A stretch of 61,402 nucleotides of DNA from DATBIS01 sp036556805 (GCA_036556805.1 DATBIS010000055.1:1-61402); one strand, 5' to 3'. Positions 16,126-25,625 are shown, counted from the stretch's first letter. The notes: generated from the sequence alone by a model not told the origin. Program-made: numbers and translations.

Positions 16126-16643
16126 TCGACGGCCTCCGGCGCGGTGATGCCGGGGACGTCGCGCACGGTCACGCGCCGCCCGGCCACGTCGACGTCGACC
16201 AGCACGTCGCGGAGCACCGGCACGAGGGTCTCCGCGCCCGTCTCGGGATCGCGTGCCACCCACAGGTCGTTCGCGGCGTTCGGAATCACGTCGGTGACGA
16301 TCCCGAGCGACCGACCCGACTCGGTGACGACCTCGCAGCCCTCGAGCTGGTGCGGCCACCACTCCCCCGCGGGAAGCTCCGGGAGCCAGGACTCCGGCAC
16401 GACGAGGTCGGAGCCGCGCAGCGCATCGGCCGCCGTGCGGTCGTCGACGCCTTCGAACACGACGAGCAGCCGGTTCCCGTGGAGCCGCGACGAGCGAATC
16501 GAAAGTGCGCGGCCGTCGGCGAGCAGCACGGTGGCGCCGTCCGCGAACCGGTCGGGGTTGTCGGTGAAGGGGAGCACGACGACCTCGCCGCGCAGCCCGT
16601 GGGCCTTCGTGACCTTGCCGACGTTGACGGTCGGCTCGTCCAT
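16122..16643 (-). CDS. rimM: Ribosome maturation factor RimM
   Basis: 16S rRNA processing factor that binds uS19, 173 aa. The RimM N-terminal beta-barrel (V-G-K-V-T-K-A-H-G-L-R-G-E-V) and the PRC-barrel end (G-I-V-T-D-V-I-P-N-A-A-N-D-L-W) are both present. Three nucleotides after khpA, in the ffh-rpsP-khpA-rimM operon; trmD, the usual next gene, has been moved 4 kb away. Confidence 0.93.
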   Translation of the reverse strand: MDEPTVNVGKVTKAHGLRGEVVVLPFTDNPDRFADGATVLLADGRALSIRSSRLHGNRLLVVFEGVDDRTAADALRGSDLVVPESWLPELPAGEWWPHQLEGCEVVTESGRSLGIVTDVIPNAANDLWVARDPETGAETLVPVLRDVLVDVDVAGRRVTVRDVPGITAPEAVD

Positions 16644-16646
16644 CGT

Positions 16647-16877
16647 TCAGTCGACGATGTCGACGTGGGCGCCGAGGCCCTTGCGGGTCGCGGCGGCTCG
16701 TACGACGGTGCGGATCGCGCGCGCGGTCCTGCCCGAGCGGCCGATCACCTTGCCCATGTCGTCGGGCGCGACCGTGAGCGACAGGAGCACCCCGCGCTCG
16801 TCGCCCGATTCCGTGACGCGCACCGCGTCGGGGTCGTCCACGAGCTCGCGCGCGAGGAACTCGAGGAGCTCCTTCAC
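16647..16877 (-). CDS. khpA: KH-domain RNA-binding protein KhpA
   Basis: 76 aa, a single type II KH domain with the G-x-x-G loop as I-G-R-S-G-R-T-A-R-A-I-R. KhpA proteins bind RNA with KhpB/Jag and affect cell-division and envelope genes in Gram-positives. The start overlaps the rpsP stop by 4 nt. Standard location between rpsP and rimM. Confidence 0.92.
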   Translation of the reverse strand: MKELLEFLARELVDDPDAVRVTESGDERGVLLSLTVAPDDMGKVIGRSGRTARAIRTVVRAAATRKGLGAHVDIVD

Positions 16878-17362
16878 GATTCGGCGGGCTCCTCGGCGGA
16901 CGCTTCCTCGACCGGGGCGGCTTCTTCGCTCTCGGCCGGAGTTTCCTCGGCCGGCGTTGCCTCGGGCGGGGGCGCGGGCTCGGGCTCGGGCTGGGCGGCG
17001 GCCTCGGCGGCCGCGGCGGCCTTCGATGCCGCCTTCTTCGAGACCTTCTCCTTCGCCGGCTTCTCGGCCCTGCCGGGCTTCTCCGCGACGGTGGCGCTCG
17101 GGCGCTCGGCCACGAACTTGTCCCAGATCCCTACCTTCGACATGAGGTTGCGAACCTGGTTCGACGGCTGCGCGCCGGTGCGGAGCCAGTGCAACGCGCG
17201 GTCCTCGTCGATCAGAATCGTCGAGGGATCGTCGAGCGGGTGGTACTGGCCGATGATCTCGATGAACCGCCCGTCCCGTGGGCTCCGCTGGTCGGCCACC
17301 ACCACGCGGTAATGGGGGTGCTTCTTCGCACCCAGCCTCCGAAGCCTGATCCGTGTCGACAT
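16874..17362 (-). CDS. rpsP: 30S ribosomal protein bS16 with extended tail
   Basis: Residues 1-80 are canonical bS16 (R-I-R-L-R-R-L-G-A-K-K-x-P-x-Y-R-V-V-V-A-D). Residues ~81-162 are an extension: first Lys/Ala-rich, then a Pro/Glu/Ala-rich acidic tail. Actinobacterial bS16 proteins often have tails, but this one is long and mirrors the acidic tail on bL19. It overlaps khpA by 4 nt. Confidence 0.94.
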   Translation of the reverse strand: MSTRIRLRRLGAKKHPHYRVVVADQRSPRDGRFIEIIGQYHPLDDPSTILIDEDRALHWLRTGAQPSNQVRNLMSKVGIWDKFVAERPSATVAEKPGRAEKPAKEKVSKKAASKAAAAAEAAAQPEPEPAPPPEATPAEETPAESEEAAPVEEASAEEPAES

Positions 17363-17369
17363 CCGTCTC

Positions 17370-18722
17370 CTATCGCTTCTTGGTCTTCGGCCGCATGGCC
17401 ATCTTCGCGACCCCGGGCACGCCGCCCGACCCCATCATCGACTTCATCATCTTTCGGGCACCTTCGAAGTCCTTGATGAGGCTGTTGACGTCCGAGGTCG
17501 CCACGCCGGAGCCGCGGGCGATCCGCTGGCGCCGGGAGCCCCCGATGATAGCGGGATTCCGCCGCTCCTCCCTGGTCATGGACTGGATGATCCCCTCGGC
17601 GCGGCGAAGCTCGCCCTGGTCGACCTGGGCCGCGAGCTCCTTCATCGCGTTCCGGCCACCGGGGACGCCAGGAAGCATCGCCATGAGGTCCTGCAGCGGC
17701 CCGAGCTTCTGCATCTCCCGCATCTGCGTGAGGAAGTCCTCGAGGGTGAACTGGGCGGTGAGCATGCGTTCGGCGGACTCGCGCGCGGCGTCGGTGTCGA
17801 GGTTCTCCTGCGCCTTGTCGATCAGCGTGAGCACGTCGCCCATGCCGAGGATCCGGCCGGCCATGCGATCCGGGTAGAAGGGCTCGAGGTCCTCGGGCTT
17901 CTCCCCCGTCCCCACGAAGAACACCGGCCGGCCGGTCACCGCCGTGATCGAGAGCGCGGCCCCGCCTCGCGCGTCGCCGTCGAGCTTCGTGAGGATGAAT
18001 CCCGTGGTGTCGACGTCGTGCATGAACGCTCGCGCCTGCACGATCGCGTCCTGACCCGTCATCGAGTCGCACGCCATGAGCACCGCGTGCGGCCGCGAGA
18101 CGTCCTTGATCTTGCGCGCCTGCTTCATCATGTCGGCGTCGACGTGGAGCCGGCCCGCGGTGTCGAGGATCGCGACGTCGGCGCCGGACCGCTCGGCCTC
18201 CTTCACGCCGCCCTTCGCGACCTTCACGGGGTCGCGGCCCTCCGACCACACCGGCACGCCGATCTCGCGGCCCAGGGTCCGCAGCTGCTCGACGGCCGCG
18301 GGCCGTTCGAGGTCGCACGCGATCAGCAGCGGCCGGCGGCCCTTCGCCTTCAGGTGCTTCGCGAGCTTCGCGGCAGCCGTCGTCTTCCCCGAGCCCTGGA
18401 CGCCCGCCATCATCACCACGGCCGGCCTCGCCGACGGGAGCGCGAACGGCGTGTGGTCGCCACCCATCGTCGCCTGCAGCTCGTCGCGCACCACCTTCAC
18501 GACCTGCTGCGCCGGCGTGAGGCTCTTCATGACCTCCTCGGAGAGCGCGCGCGCCCGCACCCGCGCGATGAGGTCGTCGGCGACCTCCACGGCCACGTCG
18601 GCCTCGAGGAGCGCCGTGCGGATGTCGGCAAGCGCGTTGTCGACCTGCTTGGGATGCAGCTTTCCGCGCGCGCGGAGCTTCTTGAAGACGCCGTTCAAGC
18701 CGTCCGTGAGGGTGTCGAACAT
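17370..18722 (-). CDS. ffh: Signal recognition particle protein Ffh
   Basis: SRP54-type GTPase that targets membrane proteins, 450 aa. N and G domains (1-295) contain GVQGSGKTTAAAK, D-T-A-G-R-L-H and T-K-L-D-G-D-A-R-G-G; the Met-rich M domain (~300-435) has S-M-T-x-E-E-R and S-R-R-x-R-I-A-x-G-S-G. Its receptor gene ftsY lies 2.2 kb away on the same strand, with a two-component pair between. No SRP RNA gene is seen in the window. Confidence 0.95.
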   Translation of the reverse strand: MFDTLTDGLNGVFKKLRARGKLHPKQVDNALADIRTALLEADVAVEVADDLIARVRARALSEEVMKSLTPAQQVVKVVRDELQATMGGDHTPFALPSARPAVVMMAGVQGSGKTTAAAKLAKHLKAKGRRPLLIACDLERPAAVEQLRTLGREIGVPVWSEGRDPVKVAKGGVKEAERSGADVAILDTAGRLHVDADMMKQARKIKDVSRPHAVLMACDSMTGQDAIVQARAFMHDVDTTGFILTKLDGDARGGAALSITAVTGRPVFFVGTGEKPEDLEPFYPDRMAGRILGMGDVLTLIDKAQENLDTDAARESAERMLTAQFTLEDFLTQMREMQKLGPLQDLMAMLPGVPGGRNAMKELAAQVDQGELRRAEGIIQSMTREERRNPAIIGGSRRQRIARGSGVATSDVNSLIKDFEGARKMMKSMMGSGGVPGVAKMAMRPKTKKR

Positions 18723-18729
18723 GAAGGAG

Positions 18730-18735
18730 AGGGTA
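18730..18735 (-). promoter_or_regulatory. -10 box (leaderless type) of ffh within an inverted repeat
   Basis: Minus-strand TACCCT lies 7 nt before the ffh ATG at 18722. The box sits in GAGGG-TAA-CCCTC (18729-18741), a perfect 5-bp inverted repeat that could be an operator. No Shine-Dalgarno is present. Confidence 0.4.
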
Positions 18736-18795
18736 ACCCTCGGCGCTGCCGCGCGCCCTGGGACACGAGCCGGCTAGTGCGGCACGGGAGCACCG

Positions 18796-20625
18796 TTGAA
18801 CGGTCGCGATCTGGTCCAGGCGCGCCGACTCGAGCGCGGGCTGATCGCGCTGCGCTGGCTCGTCGTGGTCTTCGGCGTCGTGCAGACCGCGCTCGTCGTG
18901 CGCGACGACGTGGACAGCCCGGGGTACGCGGGGCCGCTCGGCTTCTCGCTCGTGGCGGCGCTCGCGGTGGGCAACCTGCTGATCTCGATGCTCGCCGACC
19001 GCGCCGAGGGCGAGTCCGAGCTCCGCCGCGTCGGCATCTGGGGCTTCGCGCTCGACGTCATGATCGTGAACGGCCTGATCTGGGCCACCGCCGAGCCCGG
19101 CAACTCGGTCTGGGCGGTCGCGTACATCCTCCCGCTCGAAGGCGCCATCAGGTTCGGCCTCGCCGGCGCGCTCGCGCCCGTCGCCGCGAGCCTCGTGTCC
19201 GAGACGCTCCGCGAGTCCGCGTCGCAGGGGTTCTTCGGCCAGGACTACTCGGCGACCGCGGTGGCGCTCCGCGTGGGGATCCAGCTGGTCGTCGCCGTGG
19301 TCGCGGGGCTGATGGCCCGGTCCCTGCAGCGCGAGGCGACGAAGGCGAGCGAGCGGGCCCGCGTCGCGGAGGAGGCGGCGGCCGCGGCCGAGCGCGCCGC
19401 GCGCGCGGAGGCGCAGACGCGCCGCGAGCTGTCCGCGCTGCACACGGCGATCCTCACCGGGGTCGCGGCCGAGGACATCGAGGAGGGCCTCCAACTGATG
19501 GCCGAGGCGGTGGGGCGCGAGCTCCAGTGCCACGCGTTCGGCGTGCTGCTGCTCGATGAGGACGAACGCGCCACGCAGCCGGCGCTGATCGCGCGGGGCG
19601 TCCACGGCGACCCGGGATACCAGCGCGGCTCCCGCTTCGAGCCGGACACGGGGCTCGGCGAGCTCGCGGCGGCCGGCCGGCCCGTCCTCCGCGCCGATCC
19701 GCCCGAGGCGATCGTGCCGCTTCGCGTGGGCGACGAGCACATCGGCCTCCTGCACGAGCGGGCGGCCGAGGGCGGCGCGATCGATCGCGAGCGGTTGCTG
19801 ATGCTCGGGCGCCTCGCCGATCAGATCGCGCTCGTCGCGCAGGCGGCCCGGCTTCGAGCCCGCCGCGAGGAGACCCTGCGGCGCCTGCAGGAGCTCGACG
19901 AGATGAAGTCGGACTTCGTGGCGATCACGAGCCACGAGCTGCGCACGCCGCTCGCGGCCATCCGTGGCTTCGTGAACACGTTGCGGCGCAGGCTTCCTGA
20001 GCTATCCGCATCGGAGATGCACGAGTTCCTCGGCATCGTCGACACGCAGACGGATCGCCTGATCCGGCTCGTCGAGGACCTGCTCGTGGTGTCGCGCATC
20101 GAGGCCGGGAAGCTGCTCCTGCGCGCGGAGGAGGTCGACCTCGCGACGTTCCTCGACCAGACCGTGCGCGCGATGGGCGACGGCGCGTCGCGCGTCATCG
20201 CGTGGAAGGAGCCGGGCCTTCCCGACACGATCACCGTGGACGGGCAGCGGCTGGCGCAGGTGCTCACGAACCTCATCGACAACGCGCTGAAGTTCTCGCA
20301 GCCCGACGCCCCGGTCGAGGTGCGGGTCGCGCCCGTCGACATGGACCGCGTGCGCTTCTCGGTCATCGACCGCGGCTCCGGCATTCCCGAGGCCGAGTTC
20401 ACGAGGATCTTCGACCGCTTCCATCAGTCCGACCCGGCGGGCACGAGACGGTCCGAGGGCGCGGGCCTCGGTCTGTACATCACCCAGCAGCTGGTGCTCG
20501 CGATGGGCGGGACCGTCATGGTGGAATCCGAGGAGGGACGCGGCTCCACGTTCACGGTCACGATTCCGCTCATCCCTCTCCCTCGAGCGCGCGTTCCACT
20601 GTTCGGAGGAGCGCGAGCGGGCTGA
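18796..20625 (+). CDS. Membrane histidine kinase with GAF-like domain
   Basis: 609 aa. About five or six membrane helices fill residues 15-180, then a charged coiled coil (~180-220), a GAF-like domain (~220-350), HisKA with S-H-E-L-R-T-P-L (phospho-acceptor H380) and HATPase_c with N-L-I-D-N-A-L-K-F-S, D-R-G-S-G-I-P and G-A-G-L-G-L-Y-I. The signal sensed is unknown. Starts with TTG at 18796, divergent from ffh. Its last 56 nt overlap the 3' end of the response-regulator gene on the other strand; the two are likely partners although convergent. Confidence 0.88.
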   Translation: MNGRDLVQARRLERGLIALRWLVVVFGVVQTALVVRDDVDSPGYAGPLGFSLVAALAVGNLLISMLADRAEGESELRRVGIWGFALDVMIVNGLIWATAEPGNSVWAVAYILPLEGAIRFGLAGALAPVAASLVSETLRESASQGFFGQDYSATAVALRVGIQLVVAVVAGLMARSLQREATKASERARVAEEAAAAAERAARAEAQTRRELSALHTAILTGVAAEDIEEGLQLMAEAVGRELQCHAFGVLLLDEDERATQPALIARGVHGDPGYQRGSRFEPDTGLGELAAAGRPVLRADPPEAIVPLRVGDEHIGLLHERAAEGGAIDRERLLMLGRLADQIALVAQAARLRARREETLRRLQELDEMKSDFVAITSHELRTPLAAIRGFVNTLRRRLPELSASEMHEFLGIVDTQTDRLIRLVEDLLVVSRIEAGKLLLRAEEVDLATFLDQTVRAMGDGASRVIAWKEPGLPDTITVDGQRLAQVLTNLIDNALKFSQPDAPVEVRVAPVDMDRVRFSVIDRGSGIPEAEFTRIFDRFHQSDPAGTRRSEGAGLGLYITQQLVLAMGGTVMVESEEGRGSTFTVTIPLIPLPRARVPLFGGARAG

Positions 20626-20938
20626 ACGGCTTCGTGAAGTAGCCGTCGGCACCCAGCTTCGTCACGCGCGCCCGATCCTCCTCGCCGGTGGCGGTGACGA
20701 CGATCACCGGCACGTCGGCGGTCGCCCGGTCGCCCTTGAGCGTCGCGAGGACCTCGGAGCCGGACACGCCCGGGAGGTTCAGGTCCAGCAGGACGAGGTC
20801 GGGCGGCTCGGCGCGCACGAGGTCGACGGCGTTCGCCCCGTCGGCGGCCTCGACGACGTCGTACTCGGGCTCGAGCACCAAGCGCATCGCGCGCCGCATC
20901 GTCTGGTGGTCCTCCACGATGAGGATGCGGCCTGCCAT
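20570..20938 (-). CDS. Single-domain response regulator
   Basis: 122 aa CheY-like receiver without an output domain. The acid pocket (E9, D10), phospho-acceptor D52, T82 and K103 are all present. It must act by protein contact or phosphotransfer rather than by binding DNA. It is 4 nt from ftsY on the same strand and overlaps the kinase gene tail-to-tail by 56 nt. Confidence 0.88.
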   Translation of the reverse strand: MAGRILIVEDHQTMRRAMRLVLEPEYDVVEAADGANAVDLVRAEPPDLVLLDLNLPGVSGSEVLATLKGDRATADVPVIVVTATGEEDRARVTKLGADGYFTKPFSPLALLRTVERALEGEG

Positions 20939-20942
20939 CGGC

Positions 20943-21923
20943 CTACTCCTCGAGCAGGCGATCCGCGAACGCCCGCGCCTGGAACGGCCGGAGGTCGGCG
21001 ATCCCCTCTCCGTCGCCGATCAACCGCACCGGGACGCCGAGCTCCTCGCGAACGGCGAGCACGATGCCGCCCCTCGCCGACCCGTCCATCTTCGTGAGCG
21101 CCACGCCGGTCACGTCGACGGCTTCCGTGAACGCGCGCGCCTGGGCGATCCCGTTCTGCCCGGTCGTCGCGTCCAGCACGAGCAGCGTCTCGTCGACCTC
21201 GGCGCCCGCGCGCTCGATCACGCGCTTCACCTTCGCGAGCTCGTCCATCAGCGGCGTCTTCGTGTGCAGGCGGCCGGCCGTGTCGACGATCAGCACATCG
21301 GAGCCCCTCGCGGTCGCCGACCTCACCGCGTCGAAGGCCACCGCGCCGGGGTCGGCCCCACGCTCCTGCGACACGAGGTTCGCACCGGCGCGATCCGCCC
21401 AGATCTCGAGCTGCTCGCCCGCCGCGGCACGGAACGTGTCGGACCCCGCGAGGCTCACACGCTTTCCCGCCTCGGCGAACCGTCGGGCGAGCTTCCCGAT
21501 CGTCGTGGTCTTCCCCGACCCGTTGACCCCCACCACCAGCACGACGCCGAGGCGCCCGTCGGGCAGCGCGAGGTCGGCGTCCTCGCCCAGCGCCGCCACG
21601 ATCTCCTCGCGCAGCAGCGTCGCCGGATCGGTCCCTTCGCGGTAGTCGGCGCGGATCCGGGCGACGAGGTCTGCCGCCGCGCGGGGCCCGACGTCGGCCT
21701 TGAGCAAGGCGTCCTCCAGCTCGCGCCAGGTCTCCTCGCCGACGCCCTTGCCGAACAGCGCGCGCACCTTCGCGCCGAGTCCCTCTCCGAGCAGGACGGG
21801 CCCGCGCGGAGGCGCGACCGTCTCGCGCGCGGGCACCGTCGCGCCGGGCCTGCGGCGGAGGAGCACGAAGCCCGCGACGCACGCGAGCACCACGACGAGC
21901 GCGATCAGGAGGAGCGGGGTCAC
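20943..21923 (-). CDS. ftsY: Signal recognition particle receptor FtsY
   Basis: 326 aa. Residues 2-24 are an N-terminal membrane helix, as in many actinobacterial FtsY proteins, replacing the long acidic A domain of E. coli. The NG domain has GVNGSGKTTT (132-141), D-T-A-G-R-L-H and T-K-M-D-G-S-A-R-G-G. GTG at 21923 overlaps the smc stop (GTGA), so smc and ftsY are translationally coupled, the usual arrangement. Confidence 0.94.
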   Translation of the reverse strand: MTPLLLIALVVVLACVAGFVLLRRRPGATVPARETVAPPRGPVLLGEGLGAKVRALFGKGVGEETWRELEDALLKADVGPRAAADLVARIRADYREGTDPATLLREEIVAALGEDADLALPDGRLGVVLVVGVNGSGKTTTIGKLARRFAEAGKRVSLAGSDTFRAAAGEQLEIWADRAGANLVSQERGADPGAVAFDAVRSATARGSDVLIVDTAGRLHTKTPLMDELAKVKRVIERAGAEVDETLLVLDATTGQNGIAQARAFTEAVDVTGVALTKMDGSARGGIVLAVREELGVPVRLIGDGEGIADLRPFQARAFADRLLEE

Positions 21924-24900
21924 GGCCGGACGGGTTCGGCCACGCGATCCGACACCTCGACGAGCTCGGCGGCATCCGGATCGCCGAGCGCCTGGCACAC
22001 CACCTTCGACGTGCCGTCCTTGTTCATCGAGATGCCGTACATCATCCCGGCGATCTCCATCGTGCGTTTCTGGTGCGTGACGATCATCACCTGTGACCGC
22101 TGCGCGAACCCGTCCACGAGCTTGAGGAACCGATGCAGGTTCACGTCGTCGAGCGCGGGCTCGACCTCGTCCATGAGGTAGAACGGCGACGGCCGCGCGG
22201 TGAAGATCGCGAACAGGAACGCCATCGCGGCGAGCGCGCGCTCGCCGCCGGACAGCAGCGAGATGCGCTTCACGCGCTTGCGCCCGGGGCTCGCCTCGAT
22301 CTCGATGCCCGACTCCAACGGGTTCGCGGGATCGGTGAGGATCAGGCGGCCCTCGCCGCCCGGAAAGAGGTTGCCGATGAGCCGTTCGAACTCGCGCGCG
22401 ACGTCGCGGTAGGCGGCGTCGAACGTCTGCGTGATCTCGAGGTCGATGCGCGCGATCACCTCGAGGAGGTCGCGGCGCGCCTTCCGGACGTCGTCGAGCT
22501 CGCGCGCGAGGAAGTCGTGCCGCTCCTGGAGGGCCTCGAACTCCCCGCCGGCGAGCAGATTCACCCGGCCGAGCAGGGCAAGCCGGCGCTGCACGAGCTC
22601 GGACCGCTTCTCGAGCGACTCGACGTTGTCGTCGTCCGAGAGGCCGGCGAGGGCGTCGGCGGGCTCGGCCCCGTGACCCTCGCGAAGCAGCCGCTCCGCC
22701 TCGCGGATCCGGCGCTCGATGTCGCCGCGCAGGCGATCCTCGTCCTCGTACGTCTCGCGCAGCCGGTCGAGCTCCGTGGACGCGTCGCGCCACTGGCGGT
22801 TCACGTCGACCTCGCGCTGGGTGGCGGCGCGATCGCGCGCAACGGAAGACTCGCGGTCGGCGGTCGCGAGCGCCGCCCGCTCCTCCGCCTCCCGCAGCGT
22901 CTCCTCGGCGAGGGCGCGCTCCTCCTCCGCGGTCGAGAGCGCCTCCTGGAGGCGGGCCGGGTCCTGCGCCGCGAGGTCCGCTCGTTCACCACGCAGATCG
23001 GCGAGCCGTCGGTCGAACGACGCGCGCTCGCGCCGAAGAGTCTCGACCCCCACGCGTGCCCGGATCGGCGGCTCGGGGTTCGGCGGGAGCTCCGGCAACG
23101 CCTCGGGCTCCGGCGCCACCGCCGCGAGGCGCTCGCGCCACCCGGCGCAGGACTCGTCGAGGGCGTCGAGCCGCTGCGCGAGGATCTCCCGCTCGCGCCC
23201 GCGAGCGCCGAGGTCGGCCTCGACCCGCAGGATGCGTTCGGCCGATGAGGTGATCTCGGCGTCCGCGGCTTCCACCTGCTCGCCGAGGAACCGCACCTCC
23301 TCGGCGATCTCCGCGAGGCGCTCGCGTCGAGGCCGGATCGCGTTCCTCGTCCCGGCGAGGTCGTGTTCGAGGACCTTGAGCTCGGCGAGGATCTCGCGCA
23401 CGCGGGCGTCGGCCTCGGCGGCCGTGTGGATGACCGCGGGTCCCACGAGCACGCCCTCGGGCGTGACGAAGGATGCGGTGGGATGCTCGGCCTGCTTCGC
23501 GGCCGCCTCCTCGACGGACGCGGCGAGATACACGTCGCGCAAGACGGTGCTCACGATCCCCCTCGCGGCGGGCTGGGCCTCGACGGCGGACAGGAGGCTC
23601 CGTTCCTCGGCGAGACCGACGCGCACGGGACCGCCGGCGGAGATCGCGAGGATCGCGCCGGCGCCGGAGGATGCGTCCGCGAGGGCTTCGTCCTGGCTCT
23701 CGTACACGACGGCGTCGGCGAGCGGGCCGAGCGCGGACATCAGCGCTCGCTCGAATCCCGGCTGGACGTGAACGAGGTCCTTCAGCAGCCCCACCGCGCG
23801 GCCGTCGTGGTTCGCGAGGAACCGCGATCCCGGCGTCTCTTCGATGTCGCGCCGGCGTGCCTCCAGCAGGTCGCGGCGAGCCGCCATCCGGCGCTCGGCC
23901 TCCTCGAGGGACTCGAGCTTCTCGCCGAGCGAACGACGCTCCTCCTCGAGCCGGCCTCGCCGCTCGGAGAGCGGCGAGGACTGACCGTCCAGCCGCTCGA
24001 TCTCGGTCTCGAGGGTCTCGCGCTCCCCACGTAGCGCGGCTTCGGCCTCGCCCACTTCGTGCAGCGACTCGGCCGCGCGCGCGCGTTCGGCCTCGGCGCT
24101 CGCGAGCGAGCGCCCCAGGGCGTCGATCTCCGCTCGCCGCCCGGCGGTCTCCTCGGAGAGCCGGCGGCGCGCATCCTCGGCCATCTGCCGCCGGTCGACG
24201 GCGAGGCGGAACTCGCGTTCGGCCTCGTCGAGGCCGGCCTCCTGCTCCTCCAGGCCGGCCACCGTGCGCGCGAGCTCGGACTCCACCCTGGCGAGCTCGG
24301 CCTCGACCGTCTCCAGCTTCGCGGCGCGTGTCCCGTGCGCCGCGAAGGCCTCGCGAGCCGCGGCCTCCCGTTCGACGGCATCGCGCAACGCGTGCTCCGC
24401 TTCCGAGCGCGCGGTCTGGCCGAGCCGGAAGGACTCCTCGGCCGCGGCGGCCTCGCGGGCGGCGAGCGCCCGCTCCTCGGAGGCCGCGACGACGTCGGCG
24501 TCGAGCGAGTCGAGGCGCTCCCGGGCGGCGCGGCGCAGCTCGAGACCCTCGTCCCACCCCGACTGCCGCCGCTCGCGTTCGGCGAGCAGCGCGCGCAGCC
24601 GCGCGGCGGCGAGCCTCGCCGAGAGCTCCTCGGCTTGGGTCGTCAGCTGCTCGTGCCGCTTCGCCATCTCGGCCTGTTGCCGGAGCGGCTTCAGCTGGCG
24701 CCGGAGCTCCGCGAGCACGTCCTGCAGCCGAAGAAGATCCTGATCGAGGCCGGCGAGCTTGCGCTCCGACCGAACCTTGCGCGCCCGGTGCTTCGCGATG
24801 CCCGCGGCCTCCTCGACGTACTTGCGGCGCTCTTCGGGGCGCGAGGTGAGCACCTCCTCGAGCTGCCCCTGCCCGACCACGGTGTGCAGGGCCCGGCCGA

Positions 24901-25297
24901 TGCCGGTTTCCGAAAGCAGCTCCTGGATGTCGAGCAGGCGCACGATCTGGCCACCGATCCGGTACTCGCTCTCGCCCGAGCGGAAGATCGTGCGCGAGAT
25001 CTCGATCTCGGTCATCGGCACCGGGATCAGCCCCGCCGTGTTGTCGATCACGAGCTTCACCTCGGCCATGCCGAGCGCCGGGCGGGCGGGGCTGCCGGCG
25101 AAGATCACGTCGGCCATCTGGCCGCCGCGCAGCGCGCGGGGACCCTGTTCGCCCAATGCCCAACTGATCGCGTCGACCAGGTTGGACTTGCCCGACCCAT
25201 TCGGCCCAACGATCACGCTGACGCCGGGGATGAAGTCCAACTGGGTCTTGTCCGCGAAGGATTTGAAGCCGCGGAGGGTGATCGAGCGGAGGAACAT
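21920..25297 (-). CDS. smc: Chromosome segregation protein SMC
   Basis: Condensin ATPase, 1125 aa. Walker A GPNGSGKS (31-38), two long coiled coils around a hinge (~500-660, Gly-rich with G-x-G-A-G-A-I), signature S-L-L-S-G-G-E-R-A-L and Walker B F-Y-L-M-D-E-V-E-P-A-L. Walker B and hinge are intact; the length is slightly under the usual ~1190, mainly shorter coils. ATG at 25297 is the family start; an open frame runs further upstream but does not resemble SMC. Partner genes scpA and scpB are not in the window. Confidence 0.95.
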   Translation of the reverse strand: MFLRSITLRGFKSFADKTQLDFIPGVSVIVGPNGSGKSNLVDAISWALGEQGPRALRGGQMADVIFAGSPARPALGMAEVKLVIDNTAGLIPVPMTEIEISRTIFRSGESEYRIGGQIVRLLDIQELLSETGIGRALHTVVGQGQLEEVLTSRPEERRKYVEEAAGIAKHRARKVRSERKLAGLDQDLLRLQDVLAELRRQLKPLRQQAEMAKRHEQLTTQAEELSARLAAARLRALLAERERRQSGWDEGLELRRAARERLDSLDADVVAASEERALAAREAAAAEESFRLGQTARSEAEHALRDAVEREAAAREAFAAHGTRAAKLETVEAELARVESELARTVAGLEEQEAGLDEAEREFRLAVDRRQMAEDARRRLSEETAGRRAEIDALGRSLASAEAERARAAESLHEVGEAEAALRGERETLETEIERLDGQSSPLSERRGRLEEERRSLGEKLESLEEAERRMAARRDLLEARRRDIEETPGSRFLANHDGRAVGLLKDLVHVQPGFERALMSALGPLADAVVYESQDEALADASSGAGAILAISAGGPVRVGLAEERSLLSAVEAQPAARGIVSTVLRDVYLAASVEEAAAKQAEHPTASFVTPEGVLVGPAVIHTAAEADARVREILAELKVLEHDLAGTRNAIRPRRERLAEIAEEVRFLGEQVEAADAEITSSAERILRVEADLGARGREREILAQRLDALDESCAGWRERLAAVAPEPEALPELPPNPEPPIRARVGVETLRRERASFDRRLADLRGERADLAAQDPARLQEALSTAEEERALAEETLREAEERAALATADRESSVARDRAATQREVDVNRQWRDASTELDRLRETYEDEDRLRGDIERRIREAERLLREGHGAEPADALAGLSDDDNVESLEKRSELVQRRLALLGRVNLLAGGEFEALQERHDFLARELDDVRKARRDLLEVIARIDLEITQTFDAAYRDVAREFERLIGNLFPGGEGRLILTDPANPLESGIEIEASPGRKRVKRISLLSGGERALAAMAFLFAIFTARPSPFYLMDEVEPALDDVNLHRFLKLVDGFAQRSQVMIVTHQKRTMEIAGMMYGISMNKDGTSKVVCQALGDPDAAELVEVSDRVAEPVRP

Positions 25298-25305
25298 TCG
25301 CTCGG

Positions 25306-25311
25306 ATGCTA
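25306..25311 (-). promoter_or_regulatory. -10 box (leaderless type) of smc
   Basis: Minus-strand TAGCAT, preceded by TGT, lies 8 nt before the smc ATG; no Shine-Dalgarno is visible. Confidence 0.4.
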
Positions 25312-25358
25312 ACAGTGGCACCCCGTCCGACCTGGGATTTCCACCGCGAAACTTGCGC

Positions 25359-25625
25359 TCAGCGGATCCGGAACTCACGTTCACCTTCGGGAAGCTCCTC
25401 GTGCACCTCCACCGCGTCGACGCGGGACAGCTCGGGACCGGTACGGCACCACGCGACCATCGCATCGACGTCGGCCGGCCCCCCTTCGAACACCGCCTCG
25501 ACCGCCCCGTCACCCCGGTTCCGCACGCTGCCGGCGAGCCCGAGCTCGCGAGCCCGCCGGGCGCACGAGACCCGGAAGAACACGCCCTGGACCCTGCCCG
25601 TCACCAGCACGCGAACACGCCGCAC
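25359..25625 (-). CDS. acyP: Acylphosphatase
   Basis: 88 aa enzyme that hydrolyses acyl phosphates. The signature is complete: G-R-V-Q-G-V-F-F-R (catalytic R18) and G-S-V-R-N (N36). GTG at 25625 gives the normal length. It lies upstream of smc, as in many actinobacteria, and is divergent from pncA with only 17 nt between starts. Confidence 0.9.
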   Translation of the reverse strand: MRRVRVLVTGRVQGVFFRVSCARRARELGLAGSVRNRGDGAVEAVFEGGPADVDAMVAWCRTGPELSRVDAVEVHEELPEGEREFRIR

